64,000 nucleotides of DNA from Rhodoferax_B sp049316285 (GCF_049316285.1 NZ_JBMOXA010000001.1:248001-312000); one strand, 5' to 3'. Positions 26,563-35,796 are shown, counted from the first letter of the stretch. The notes: generated by a model from the letters alone, not told the origin. Numbers and translations are program-made.

Positions 26563-27486
26563 ATGGATACGCCCGCATTCACCAAAACCCCCGGCTGGCT
26601 GGACTGGTACAACGGCCCGGCCAAGCCGAAATTCAAGCTGCCCGCAGGCGCGGTAGACGCACATTGCCATGTCTTCGGCCCCGGCGCCGAGTTCCCCTAC
26701 GCCCCAGAGCGCAAGTACACGCCATGTGATGCGTCCAAGCAGCAGCTCTACGCGCTGCGTGACCACCTGGGTTTTGCGCGCAACGTGGTGGTGCAAGCCA
26801 CCTGCCACGGCGCCGACAACCGCGCCATGGTCGATGCGCTGGTCAACTCCAACGGCAAGGCGCGTGGTGTGGCCACGGTCAAGCGCAGCGTCACCGATGA
26901 AGAACTGCAGGCCATGCACGCTGCCGGCGTGCGCGGGGTGCGCTTCAATTTTGTCAAGCGCCTGGTTGATTTCACACCCAAGGACGAACTGCTGGAAATC
27001 GCCTCGCGCATCGCCCCCCTGGGCTGGCACGTGGTGATCTACTTTGAAGCGGTGGATCTGCCCGAACTGTGGGACTTCTTCACCGCACTGCCCACCACCG
27101 TGGTGGTCGACCACATGGGCCGCCCCGATGTGAGCAAGCCCGTGGATGGCCCCGAGTTCGCGCTGTTCGAGAAGTTCATGCGTGAACACAAAAACGTCTG
27201 GTCCAAGGTGAGCTGCCCCGAGCGCCTGAGCGTGACCGGCCCCAAGGCCTTGAACGGCGAGCAGAACGCCTACCAGGACGTGATCCCATTTGCGCGCCGC
27301 ATCGTCGAGCAGTTCCCCGACCGCGTGTTGTGGGGCACCGACTGGCCACACCCCAACCTCAAGGATCACATGCCCGATGACGGCCTGCTGGTCGACTTCA
27401 TTCCGCACATTGCCACCACGCCTGAGTTGCAACAAAAGCTCTTGGTGGACAATCCCATGCGTCTGTACTGGCCTGAGGAAAAGTAA
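26563..27486 (+). CDS. pmdD: 2-pyrone-4,6-dicarboxylate hydrolase (LigI/PmdD)
   Basis: A 307-residue amidohydrolase. 'GAVDAHCHVFGPGAEFPYAPERKYTP' (in two parts, about 28-53) is the diagnostic LigI start with the HxH motif. 'VVDHMGRPDVSKP' and 'RVLWGTDWPHPNLKDHMPDDG' carry the later catalytic His and Asp residues. It opens the lactone ring of 2-pyrone-4,6-dicarboxylate to 4-oxalomesaconate and is metal-independent in the known enzyme. It is separated from pmdA by 2 bp. Confidence 0.95.
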   Translation: MDTPAFTKTPGWLDWYNGPAKPKFKLPAGAVDAHCHVFGPGAEFPYAPERKYTPCDASKQQLYALRDHLGFARNVVVQATCHGADNRAMVDALVNSNGKARGVATVKRSVTDEELQAMHAAGVRGVRFNFVKRLVDFTPKDELLEIASRIAPLGWHVVIYFEAVDLPELWDFFTALPTTVVVDHMGRPDVSKPVDGPEFALFEKFMREHKNVWSKVSCPERLSVTGPKALNGEQNAYQDVIPFARRIVEQFPDRVLWGTDWPHPNLKDHMPDDGLLVDFIPHIATTPELQQKLLVDNPMRLYWPEEK

Positions 27487-27488
27487 AA

Positions 27489-27932
27489 ATGTCGCTGAAC
27501 AAAAACTATCTGGACGTGCCTGGCACGACCATTTTTGATGCCGAACAAAGCCGCAAGGGCTACCACCTGAACCAGTTCTGCATGTCGCTGATGAAGGCCG
27601 AGAACCGTGCGCGCTTCAAGGCAAACGAACGTGCCTACCTCGACGAGTGGGCCATGACCGAAGAGCAGAAGCAGGCCGTTTTGGCCCGCGATCTGAACCG
27701 CTGCATCGCGGCTGGCGGCAACATCTACTTCCTGGCCAAGATCGGCGCCACCGACGGCAAGAGCTTCCAGCAGATGGCCGGCTCCATGACCGGCATGACG
27801 GAAGAGGAATACCGCAACATGATGGTGCACGGCGGCCGCTCGGCCGAAGGCAATCGCGTCATTGGTGAGCATGGCGACGCGCAGGCAGATCGTCAGCCCC
27901 AGGGCAGCGCAGGCCGCGCCGCGCAGAAATAA
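27489..27932 (+). CDS. pmdA: Protocatechuate 4,5-dioxygenase alpha subunit (LigA/PmdA)
   Basis: A 147-residue small subunit with the LigA domain: 'FDAEQSRKGYHLNQFCMSLMKAENRARFKANERAYLDEW' lies in its first half, 'AGGNIYFLAKIGATDGKSF' in the middle and 'MTGMTEEEYRNMMVHGGRS' near the end. The subunit caps the active site of the beta subunit in the extradiol dioxygenase. The C-terminal ~20 residues are Gln/Ala/Arg-rich and look disordered. It lies between pmdD and pmdB (11 bp gap). Confidence 0.95.
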   Translation: MSLNKNYLDVPGTTIFDAEQSRKGYHLNQFCMSLMKAENRARFKANERAYLDEWAMTEEQKQAVLARDLNRCIAAGGNIYFLAKIGATDGKSFQQMAGSMTGMTEEEYRNMMVHGGRSAEGNRVIGEHGDAQADRQPQGSAGRAAQK

Positions 27933-27943
27933 GGAATAACAAA

Positions 27944-28807
27944 ATGGCCAAAATTACCGCCAGCGTTTTCACCTCGCACGTGCCCGCCATAGGCGCCGCA
28001 CTTGATCTGGGCAAGACCCAGGAAGACTATTGGAAGCCGGTCTTCCAAGGTTATGAGTACGGCAAGCAGTGGATGAAGGACAACAAGCCCGACGTGATCT
28101 TCCTGGTCTTCAACGACCACGCCACGGCCTTCAGCCTGGACATGATCCCGACATTTGCCATAGGTACTGCAGACTCTTATCAACCCGCCGACGAAGGCTG
28201 GGGCCCGCGCCCCGTGCCCGTGGTGCAGGGCCATGCGGAACTGGCTTCGCATATTGCGCAGTCGGTGATACAGCAGGACTTTGACCTGACCATCGTCAAC
28301 AAGATGGACGTGGACCATGGCCTGACCGTGCCGCTGTCGCTGATGTGTGGCCAGCCGCCACAAAGCGACTTCAAGTGGCCTTGCCCGGTCATTCCATTCG
28401 CCGTGAACGTGGTGCAGTACCCCGTGCCTTCGGGCCAGCGTTGCCTGAACCTGGGCAAGGCCATCCGCAAGGCGGTGGAAAGTTTTGATGAAGACCTGAA
28501 CGTGCACATCTGGGGCACGGGCGGCATGAGCCACCAGTTGCAAGGCCCACGTGCCGGCCTGATCAACCGCGAGTGGGACAACGCCTTCCTCGACCAGATG
28601 ATCGCCGACCCCGAAGGTGCAGCCAAGATCCCGCACATCGACTACGTGCGTGAAGCCGGCAGCGAAGGCATTGAACTGGTGATGTGGCTGATCGCGCGCG
28701 GCGCCATGGGCGACCTGGCCGGCGGCGCCGCACCCAAGGTCAAACACCGCTTCTACCATGTGCCAGCCAGCAACACGGCTGTCGGCCATCTCATCCTCGA
28801 GGAATAA
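27944..28807 (+). CDS. pmdB: Protocatechuate 4,5-dioxygenase beta subunit (LigB/PmdB)
   Basis: A 287-residue catalytic subunit of the class III extradiol dioxygenase family. Likely Fe(II) ligands are His12 (FTSHVPAIG), His59 (FNDHATAF) and a Glu near 241-244 (EAGSEGIEL). His197 (GGMSHQLQG) matches the catalytic base. With PmdA it opens the ring of protocatechuate between C4 and C5, giving 4-carboxy-2-hydroxymuconate-6-semialdehyde. A ribosome site (AAGGAA) precedes the start. Confidence 0.96.
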   Translation: MAKITASVFTSHVPAIGAALDLGKTQEDYWKPVFQGYEYGKQWMKDNKPDVIFLVFNDHATAFSLDMIPTFAIGTADSYQPADEGWGPRPVPVVQGHAELASHIAQSVIQQDFDLTIVNKMDVDHGLTVPLSLMCGQPPQSDFKWPCPVIPFAVNVVQYPVPSGQRCLNLGKAIRKAVESFDEDLNVHIWGTGGMSHQLQGPRAGLINREWDNAFLDQMIADPEGAAKIPHIDYVREAGSEGIELVMWLIARGAMGDLAGGAAPKVKHRFYHVPASNTAVGHLILEE

Positions 28808-28809
28808 TC

Positions 28810-29766
28810 ATGAAACCCATCAAAGTAGCTCTCGCCGGTGCCGGCGCGTTCGGCATCAAGCACCTGGACGGCATCAAGAACATCGACGGCGTGGAAGTTG
28901 TCTCGCTGATCAGCCGTGATCTGGAAAAGACCAAGGAAGTCGCCGCCAAATACGGCATCGGCCACGTCACCACCAACCTCGAAGATTCGCTGGCGCTGAA
29001 GGAAGTCGACGCCGTGATCCTGTGCACGCCCACGCAGATGCACGCCGAGCAAACCATGGCTTGCCTGAAGGCCGGCAAACACGTGCAAGTGGAGATCCCG
29101 CTGTGTGATGTGTTGAAAGACGGCCAGGCGGTTGCTGCACAAGCCAAGACTTCCGGCCTGGTGGCCATGGTAGGCCACACCCGCCGCTTCAACCCCAGCC
29201 ACCAGTATGTGCACAACAAAATCAAGGCTGGCGAGTTCAACATCCAGCAAATGGATGTGCAGACCTACTTCTTCCGCCGCACCAACATGAACGCGCTGGG
29301 CCAGGCACGCAGCTGGACCGACCACCTGCTGTGGCACCACGCTGCGCACACGGTGGATCTGTTTGCTTACCAAGCCGGCAGTCCCATCGTCAAGGCGAAT
29401 GCGGTGCAAGGTCCTATCCACCCGACGCTGGGCATCGCCATGGACATGAGCATCCAGCTCAAGGCCGCCAACGGTGCCATCTGCACCTTGTCGCTGTCGT
29501 TCAACAACGACGGCCCGCTGGGCACCTTCTTCCGCTATATCGGTGATAGCGCGACCTACATTGCGCGTTACGACGACCTGGTTAACGGCAAGGAAGAGAA
29601 GATCGACGTGTCCAAGGTCGACGTCAGCATGAACGGCATCGAGCTGCAAGACCGCGAGTTCTTCGCCGCCATCCGCGAAGGCCGCGAGCCGAATTCCAGC
29701 GTGGCCAGCGTATTGCCTTGTTACCAGGTGCTGCACGATCTGGAGCAGCAGTTGAACGCGGCTTGA
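28810..29766 (+). CDS. pmdC: 4-carboxy-2-hydroxymuconate-6-semialdehyde dehydrogenase (LigC/PmdC)
   Basis: The start at 28810, 2 bp after pmdB, gives 318 residues (MKPIKVALAGAGAFG...). It belongs to the Gfo/Idh/MocA oxidoreductases, with an N-terminal NADP-binding motif 'AGAGAFGIKHLDG' (about 9-21) and 'VEIPLCDVL' followed by the C-terminal substrate domain ('LLWHHAAHTVDLFAYQAG'). It oxidises the hemiacetal of the ring-cleavage product to 2-pyrone-4,6-dicarboxylate. It is the last gene before the terminator. Confidence 0.95.
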   Translation: MKPIKVALAGAGAFGIKHLDGIKNIDGVEVVSLISRDLEKTKEVAAKYGIGHVTTNLEDSLALKEVDAVILCTPTQMHAEQTMACLKAGKHVQVEIPLCDVLKDGQAVAAQAKTSGLVAMVGHTRRFNPSHQYVHNKIKAGEFNIQQMDVQTYFFRRTNMNALGQARSWTDHLLWHHAAHTVDLFAYQAGSPIVKANAVQGPIHPTLGIAMDMSIQLKAANGAICTLSLSFNNDGPLGTFFRYIGDSATYIARYDDLVNGKEEKIDVSKVDVSMNGIELQDREFFAAIREGREPNSSVASVLPCYQVLHDLEQQLNAA

Positions 29767-29785
29767 GCCGGCTCAAGCGCTGAAT

Positions 29786-29827
29786 AAAAAAGGGGCTGAC
29801 CGCATCACGCGGTCAGCCCCTTTTTTT
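29786..29827. terminator. Bidirectional Rho-independent terminator
   Basis: A 12-bp GC-rich stem (29792-29803 with 29809-29820), 5-nt loop, is flanked by six A on the left and seven T on the right. It therefore works from both sides, ending the pmd operon rightward and the DUF4136 gene leftward. Confidence 0.93.
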
Positions 29828-29849
29828 GCGTAGTGCTTGCGCAGTACGC

Positions 29850-30482
29850 CTAGTAGCCGCCACCACCGGTGGGTGCGGCCGTCCCCGCCGGTTTGGGCGC
29901 CGGTGGTTGGATGGGGAACTTCTTGAACGCCGCCGCCACCGCCGCGTTGATGGGGACTTGCACGTTGTTCAGATCGGCTTCCGTCACGGTGTCGGTGACC
30001 ACACCTTCCCACACCATCTTCTTGGCTGCGGCATCCACCACGTCGATGTTCAGCGTGCCCTCGGTGTACGGTGTGGCAATGGTCTGGTCGTTGTACCTGG
30101 CCCAGCCGCCATACATGCCGGTGCGGTAGCCGTAGTAGCCGCCTTGCATACCCCAACCCACGGGCACGGTGTCGACCTGCAGCTTCTGTGTCAGGCGGCC
30201 GTTGAAGTTCACCAGCAACTGGGCGTCGCTTGCGGCCAGCCGCAGTCCGCGGGCTTCGAGTTCACGTTGTGTGGCGGCCATCAGGTTTTGCGAGACTATG
30301 CTTTGGTAGCCGTTTTTGTCTGTGCCCAGTGGCTTGGCAAAGGTGAAGGTCTTGAATGTGCTGAAGTCGACCGAGCGGTCGTAATCGGCGCGGGCACTGG
30401 GGCCGGAGGCGCAGCCGCTCAACAGCAATGAGGCGGCAAGCGCTACGGGGGCAAGGACTCGGGCATTGAAAGCGAGAAGCAT
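29850..30482 (-). CDS. DUF4136 lipoprotein
   Basis: A 210-residue protein with a lipoprotein signal peptide; the lipobox L-S-G-C ends at Cys24. 'YDRSVDFSTFKTFTF' right after it is the start of the DUF4136 domain, followed by 'TEGTLNIDVVDAAAKKMVWEGVV' typical of its middle. A Tyr/Gly-rich loop (GWGMQGGYYGYRTGMYGG, about 121-138) and a Pro/Gly tail are present. It is probably anchored in the outer membrane; the function is unknown. It is convergent with pmdC across a shared terminator. Confidence 0.88.
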   Translation of the reverse strand: MLLAFNARVLAPVALAASLLLSGCASGPSARADYDRSVDFSTFKTFTFAKPLGTDKNGYQSIVSQNLMAATQRELEARGLRLAASDAQLLVNFNGRLTQKLQVDTVPVGWGMQGGYYGYRTGMYGGWARYNDQTIATPYTEGTLNIDVVDAAAKKMVWEGVVTDTVTEADLNNVQVPINAAVAAAFKKFPIQPPAPKPAGTAAPTGGGGY

Positions 30483-30943
30483 TAAAAATCCCTTCGGTTG
30501 TAGGACGGCGCTTTTGGCGTCGCATGGTCATGCGTGCTGGATGTCGTGTGGACCTGCATAGGGCGTGGGGTGCCGTGGTTTCGCTGCGGCGCAATCGATG
30601 GTGCCTGCACCAGCGCATCGCGTCCCGTGTCATTTTGCGGCGCCAGCGTCGGCGCTTCAAGCAGGTGTTGGAAAAGGGCCTCAGCCTATGCCACGGTGAC
30701 CGGCCATGCGGACTGGTGCGCTATTTATTTGATAGCTTTCACGGCATACCTGGCAGGCTCAGGGCCGCAAATATTTGCATAACTTTACCGGCGGCATGCA
30801 TAACACAGCTGCTTCATCACAAAACCGGGTGGCGGCTCGCTCTATGATTTCACTTAGCTGAGCTAAGCAATTGTCGGCCTTGCACGTCTGCTGGTTGTGG
30901 CCGGGCGTGCCACGTCTTTGGTTTGTTTTTTCGGGGGCCTTCT
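30483..30943. other. Non-coding divergent region upstream of the marR operon
   Basis: No credible gene in these 461 bases. It separates the leftward DUF4136 lipoprotein from the rightward marR-RND operon. It holds a perfect palindrome (listed separately), a TATGAT that could be a -10 box at 30843-30848, and TGCATAAC repeated at about 30776 and 30797. Confidence 0.5.
30853..30867. promoter_or_regulatory. Candidate MarR operator (perfect 7-1-7 palindrome)
   Basis: CTTAGCT-G-AGCTAAG is a perfect dyad, 77 bp upstream of the marR start and immediately downstream of a TATGAT -10-like sequence (30843-30848). Short AT-flanked palindromes at this place are the usual binding sites of MarR repressors, so autoregulation of the marR-pump operon is likely. 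Confidence 0.65.
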
Positions 30944-31447
30944 GTGCCAAAACCTTGTGCTCCACCCATCGTTGTGGAAGAACACGCCGCCATGGTGATG
31001 GAAGTGGTGCCTGTGGTCATGGACACCATTCGCAGTGCCATGCGCCTCGGTGCTGGCGCCAACCTCTCCGTGCCGCAGTTTCGCTGCCTCAACTTCATCG
31101 CGCGTACGCCGGCTTGCGCGGTGGGCGAGGTGGCGGCGTTTTTGGGCGTGACCATGCCCACGGCTTCCGCCATGGTGGACCGGCTGGTGCGCGCAGAACT
31201 GGTGCTGCCCGCCACGGCTTCCGATGACCGGCGCCGCTCGCAACTTCAGGCCACACCCGCCGGGCTGGCCCAGCTTGAGCAAATCCAGCTCGGTGCGCAA
31301 GGCCATCTGGAAGACATTCTTTCGGCCTGCTCGCCCACGGAACTGCAAACCCTGCAAGCCGGGCTGGCCGTGCTCTCGCGCACTTTTCAATCCAACCCTC
31401 ATTCCAAAACCCCAACTGGGCTCCGTTCCGACGCCGTGCCATCATGA
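30944..31447 (+). CDS. MarR-family transcriptional regulator
   Basis: I choose GTG 30944 (167 aa) because a G-rich ribosome site (CGGGGGCC) lies just upstream; a TTG at 30923 and an ATG at 30992 are alternatives. The MarR fold is evident: 'LSVPQFRCLNFIARTPACAVGEVAAFLGVTMPTASAMVDRLV' spans the HTH in mid-protein, followed by the wing 'ATASDDRRRSQLQATPAG'. The gene overlaps the adaptor gene by 4 nt (ATGA). It likely represses this pump operon and responds to a small hydrophobic compound. Confidence 0.88.
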   Translation: MPKPCAPPIVVEEHAAMVMEVVPVVMDTIRSAMRLGAGANLSVPQFRCLNFIARTPACAVGEVAAFLGVTMPTASAMVDRLVRAELVLPATASDDRRRSQLQATPAGLAQLEQIQLGAQGHLEDILSACSPTELQTLQAGLAVLSRTFQSNPHSKTPTGLRSDAVPS

Positions 31448-32670
31448 AGACCGCTCTTTCTTGTTTCAACCGTTTTAATCTTCTTGCCGGGCTGCTGGCG
31501 CTGGGCTTGCTCGGCCTAGCCGGCTGCTCCGACAAACCCTCTGGCGCCGCGCCCGAGGCGGCCGCCAAACCGGCTTCGGCACCGGCCGCTGGCGCTGCCC
31601 CGGTCAGCGTGAGCACGGTGCGCGCTCAGCAGCGTGACCTGCCGGTGCTGCTGACGGCCACCGGCACCGTGACGCCACTCACCAGCGTGGACGTGAAGGC
31701 CCAGGTCACCAGCGTGGTGGTCAAGGTGCTGATCAAGGAAGGGCAGTTCGTCAAAGCCGGTGAACTGATGTTCACACTCGATGCGCGCACCGACGAAGCC
31801 AACCTGGCCAAGGCGCGCGCGCAACTCGCCAAGGACAACGCCGCCCTGGCCGATGCGCGCCGCCAGTTGGCGCGCAGCCAGGATTTGTTTGCGCAGAAGT
31901 TTGTCTCGCAAGGCGCGGTGGACACCTCACAAGCGCAGGTCGATGCCCTGGCAGCGACCATCAACGCCGACCAGGCGGCCATCGATGCGGCCATGGTGTC
32001 GCTGTCATACGACCGCATCACCGCACCCCACGCCGGGCGTGCCGGGCAGGTGGTGGTGTACCCGGGCAGTGTGGTGCAGGCGAATGTGACGCCCCTGGTC
32101 ACCATCACCCAACTGAGCCCCATCGGCGTGGCCTATAGCCTGCCGCAGCGCAACCTGACCGATGCGCTGGGGGCCCTCAAGGGCGGCGGTGCGGCGGTCA
32201 CGGCGAAGCTGGCCGACGGCGGCGGCAGCTTCCAGGGCCGGTTGCAGTTTGTCGACAACCTGGTGGATGCCAGTTCGGGCTCGGTGAAGGCCAAGGCGGT
32301 GTTCGACAATGCCGACAACAAGCTCTGGCCGGGGGCGTTTGTCCAGGTGTCGCAAACCATCAACGTGCTCAAGGGCGCGGTGATCGTGCCCGAGGCGGCA
32401 CTGATACAAGGTGCTCGCGGCACCGTGCTCTACACGCTGGTGGACGGCGTGGCTGTGTCCAAGCCCGTGAAGGTGGAATATGCTCAAGGACTGGATGCCG
32501 CCGTGAGCGGCATTGCGGCGGGCGACGTGGTGGTGGTGGACGGCAAACAAAACGTGCGCCCCGGTGTGCGTTTGGTGGAACGTGCGGCCACCGCAGACAA
32601 AGACGCCCAAAAAACTCCCGCCGCTGCGAATGCATCCGGCGCTGACACCAGCAAACCCGCCGCACCATGA
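31444..32670 (+). CDS. RND efflux periplasmic adaptor subunit (AcrA/MdtA-like)
   Basis: A 408-residue membrane-fusion protein. The lipoprotein signal ends at Cys28 (LAGC), so it is probably anchored by lipid. Then come the barrel-sandwich (lipoyl-like) half 'VTSVVVKVLIKEGQFVKAGELMFTLD', a coiled hairpin rich in Ala/Gln (about 120-175), 'YDRITAPHAGRAGQVVVYPG', and beta-barrel and membrane-proximal domains. It bridges the RND permease to an outer-membrane channel. It is coupled by ATGA overlaps to both neighbours. Confidence 0.93.
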   Translation: MKTALSCFNRFNLLAGLLALGLLGLAGCSDKPSGAAPEAAAKPASAPAAGAAPVSVSTVRAQQRDLPVLLTATGTVTPLTSVDVKAQVTSVVVKVLIKEGQFVKAGELMFTLDARTDEANLAKARAQLAKDNAALADARRQLARSQDLFAQKFVSQGAVDTSQAQVDALAATINADQAAIDAAMVSLSYDRITAPHAGRAGQVVVYPGSVVQANVTPLVTITQLSPIGVAYSLPQRNLTDALGALKGGGAAVTAKLADGGGSFQGRLQFVDNLVDASSGSVKAKAVFDNADNKLWPGAFVQVSQTINVLKGAVIVPEAALIQGARGTVLYTLVDGVAVSKPVKVEYAQGLDAAVSGIAAGDVVVVDGKQNVRPGVRLVERAATADKDAQKTPAAANASGADTSKPAAP

Positions 32671-35600
32671 ACTTCTCCGAGATCTTCATCCGCCGTCCGG
32701 TGATGACGGTGCTGCTCAACCTGGCGATTGTGTTGGCCGGGGTGATTGGTTACCGCAGCATTCCCGTGGCCGCTTTGCCGAGTTACGACACGCCGGTGAT
32801 CAATGTGTCGGCCTCGCTGCCCGGGGCCAGCCCCGAGACCATGGCCAGCTCGGTGGCGCTGATTCTGGAAAAACAATTCCAGACCGTGCCGGGGCTCAAA
32901 ACCATCAGCTCCACCAGCACGCTGGGCTCGACTTCGCTGACGCTGGAGTTCGACCAGAACCGCAACATCGATGCGGCAGCGGTGGACGTGCAGGCGGCCT
33001 TGCTGCGTGCGCAACGCTCGCTGCCCACCGACATGACCAACCCGCCGTCCTACCGCAAGGTCAACCCGGCGGACGCACCGATTCTGCTGGTGGCGCTGAC
33101 CTCGCCATCACTCACGCCGGCCGACCTGCAGGACTTTGCCGAACACCTGATCTCGCCCACGTTCTCCACCATAGACGGTGTGGCCCAGGTCAACATCTTT
33201 GGCTCCAAGCGTTACGCCGTGCGTGTGCGCATCAACCCGCAGGCCCTGGCGGTGCGCAACATCGGGCTGGACGAGCTGAGCAGCGTTTTGCGCACGGCCA
33301 ACGTCAACACGCCGGTAGGCACGTTTGAAGGCCCTAGCCAGACGCTGGTGCTGCAAGCCAACCGGCAACTGCGCAACGCGGCCGACTTTGCCGAGCTGAT
33401 CGTCAGCAACAAGGGCGGCAATACCGTGCGCCTGCGTGACGTGGCCAAGGTCGAAGACAGCCTGGAAACCGTCAAGAGCTGGGCCACGCTGAACGGCGAA
33501 AACTCCATCACCCTGGCGGTGCAACGCCAGCCCGGCGCCAACACCGTGAAGGTGGTGGATGCGCTGCTGGCCGCGCTGCCCAACCTGCAGGCGCAGATGC
33601 CGCAGTCGGTGCAGATGACGCCGGTGAACGACCGCTCTAAGTCGGTGCGCGAGGCCTTGCACGATGTGTCGCTCACACTCTTGGGCACCATCGTGCTGGT
33701 GGTGCTGGTGATCTTCCTGTTCTTGCGCCGCTTTGTGGCCACGGTGATTCCGGCCTTGTCGCTGCCGGTGTCGCTGGTCGGCGCTGTGGCCTTGTTGTGG
33801 GGCTTGTCGTACAGCCTGGACAACATCTCGCTGCTGGGCCTGACGCTGGCCGTGGGCCTGGTGGTCGACGATGCCATCGTGGTGCTGGAAGAAATCATCC
33901 GCCTGGTGGAAGAGGGCGAAGACCCGTTCCAAGCCGCGCTCAAGGGCTCGCGCGCGGTGGGTTTCACCATCGTCTCCATGTCCACTTCGTTGATCGCGGT
34001 GTTCATCCCCATCTTCTTCATGCCGGGCGTGATCGGCCTGCTGTTCCATGAGTTCGCCGTAGTAGTGGGCTTGTCGATTGTGGTTTCGGCGTTTGTCTCG
34101 CTGACCTTGGTGCCCATGCTGGCCAGCCGCTTCCTCAGCGACGAAACCCACAAGAAACCACCGGGCCGCATCGTGCATTCGTTCGAGGTTGGCTTCAACG
34201 CCGTGCTGGCCGGCTACACGCGTGCACTTGACCTGGCCCTGCGTCACCGCATGGCGGTGCTGGGAGTGGCGGCCATCACCTTTGTGCTGACCATCTGGCT
34301 GGCCATGATCATCCCCAAGGGTTTCTTCCCGGAAGAAGATATTGGGCAGATCCAGGTGACCACCGAAGCTTCGGAAGACATCTCGTTCCCGGCCATGGTC
34401 AAGCTACAAGAGGCGGCAGCGGCCGTGGTGCGTGCCGATCCCAGCGTGGCGGCCGTGAGTTCGTTCAACGGTGGCAACGGTTCACAAAACACCGGGCGTA
34501 TGTTCATTACCCTCAAGCCGCAAAACGAACGCCCTAAGATGAAGGAGGTGGTCGAGGGGCTGCGCAAGAAGCTGCGCGGGGTGGCCGGCATCAATGTGTT
34601 CATGCGGCCGGTGCAGAACCTGCAACTCGGCGGGCGCCAGAGCAAGGCGCAGTACCAGTACATTTTGCAAAGCATCAAGGCCGATGAACTCAACGAGTGG
34701 GCCAGCAAGCTGCAGGCCAAATTGCGCAGTGATCCGGCTTTCCGCGACGTGACCAGCGATGCGCAGATGCGCGGCCTGATCGCCCAGCTGAAGATAGACC
34801 GCGACGCCGCCAACACCCTGGGGGTGTCCATAGACTCCATACGCACCGCGTTGTTCAGCGCCTTTGGCGAGCGCCAGGTGTCCACCATCTACCTGCCCAC
34901 CGACAGCTACGAAGTCATCATGGAAGTGGCGCCCGAGGCCAAGCAGGACGAACGCGCGCTGAACGGCATTTACGTGCGTGCCAACACCGGCGCACTGGTG
35001 CCCATGTCCAGCTTCACCACCGTGACACGCACCGTGGGGGCCACGGCCATCAACCACGTGGGCCAGTTGCAGGCGGTGACGGTGTCGTTCAACCTCGCGC
35101 CCGGCGCGGCGCTGGGCGACGCCACGGCGAAGATCGACGCGGCCAGCAAGGCCATAGAGTTGCCATCGTCCATCATCACCAGCTATGGCGGCGATGCGGC
35201 GGTGTTCCAAAGCTCGCAGGGCAGCCAACTGGTGCTGGTGATTGCGGCGCTGCTGGTCATCTACGTGCTGCTGGGCGTGCTGTACGAGAGTTATATCCAC
35301 CCCATCACCATACTGGCGGGCCTGCCGTCGGCGGCGGTGGGCGCCCTGGCCACGCTGATGATGTTTGGCCAGGACCTGACGCTGATCGCCACCATTGGTG
35401 TGGTGCTGCTCATAGGCATTGTCAAGAAAAACGCCATCATGATGATCGACTTCGCGCTGGAGGCGCAGCGCCATGAAGCTTTGTCGCCTGCCGAGGCGAT
35501 ACGCAAGGCGTGTTTGCTGCGTTTTCGGCCTATCATGATGACCACCATGGCCGCGTTGATGGGTGCACTGCCGATTGCCCTGGGTCTGGGCGCTGGTGCC

Positions 35601-35777
35601 GAGTTGCGCCAGCCCCTGGGGCTGGCGGTGGTGGGCGGGCTGGTGTTTTCACAAGCCATCACCTTGTTCATCACGCCGGTGATTTACCTGGCGCTGGAAC
35701 GCTTCAGTGGCACCGGTCCGGTGACCACACCCGAGGTGGCGGCACGCACGGCCCATTCGGCCACACAAACACATTGA
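32667..35777 (+). CDS. RND multidrug efflux permease (MdtB/AcrB-like)
   Basis: A 1036-residue inner-membrane pump of standard length. The first helix (IFIRRPVMTVLLNLAIVLAG) and two large periplasmic loops are visible. The proton-relay Asp pair D401-D402 in helix 4 (VGLVVDDAIVVLEEI) is present. 'PGFFPEED'-type sequence (IPKGFFPEEDIGQI) starts the second half. Sequence character ('FIRRPVMT', 'ISSTSTLGSTSLTLEF') places it near MdtB/MdtC or MuxB-type pumps. No outer-membrane factor gene lies in the operon. Confidence 0.95.
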   Translation: MNFSEIFIRRPVMTVLLNLAIVLAGVIGYRSIPVAALPSYDTPVINVSASLPGASPETMASSVALILEKQFQTVPGLKTISSTSTLGSTSLTLEFDQNRNIDAAAVDVQAALLRAQRSLPTDMTNPPSYRKVNPADAPILLVALTSPSLTPADLQDFAEHLISPTFSTIDGVAQVNIFGSKRYAVRVRINPQALAVRNIGLDELSSVLRTANVNTPVGTFEGPSQTLVLQANRQLRNAADFAELIVSNKGGNTVRLRDVAKVEDSLETVKSWATLNGENSITLAVQRQPGANTVKVVDALLAALPNLQAQMPQSVQMTPVNDRSKSVREALHDVSLTLLGTIVLVVLVIFLFLRRFVATVIPALSLPVSLVGAVALLWGLSYSLDNISLLGLTLAVGLVVDDAIVVLEEIIRLVEEGEDPFQAALKGSRAVGFTIVSMSTSLIAVFIPIFFMPGVIGLLFHEFAVVVGLSIVVSAFVSLTLVPMLASRFLSDETHKKPPGRIVHSFEVGFNAVLAGYTRALDLALRHRMAVLGVAAITFVLTIWLAMIIPKGFFPEEDIGQIQVTTEASEDISFPAMVKLQEAAAAVVRADPSVAAVSSFNGGNGSQNTGRMFITLKPQNERPKMKEVVEGLRKKLRGVAGINVFMRPVQNLQLGGRQSKAQYQYILQSIKADELNEWASKLQAKLRSDPAFRDVTSDAQMRGLIAQLKIDRDAANTLGVSIDSIRTALFSAFGERQVSTIYLPTDSYEVIMEVAPEAKQDERALNGIYVRANTGALVPMSSFTTVTRTVGATAINHVGQLQAVTVSFNLAPGAALGDATAKIDAASKAIELPSSIITSYGGDAAVFQSSQGSQLVLVIAALLVIYVLLGVLYESYIHPITILAGLPSAAVGALATLMMFGQDLTLIATIGVVLLIGIVKKNAIMMIDFALEAQRHEALSPAEAIRKACLLRFRPIMMTTMAALMGALPIALGLGAGAELRQPLGLAVVGGLVFSQAITLFITPVIYLALERFSGTGPVTTPEVAARTAHSATQTH

Positions 35778-35796
35778 CTACACAAGAAATTTTTCC

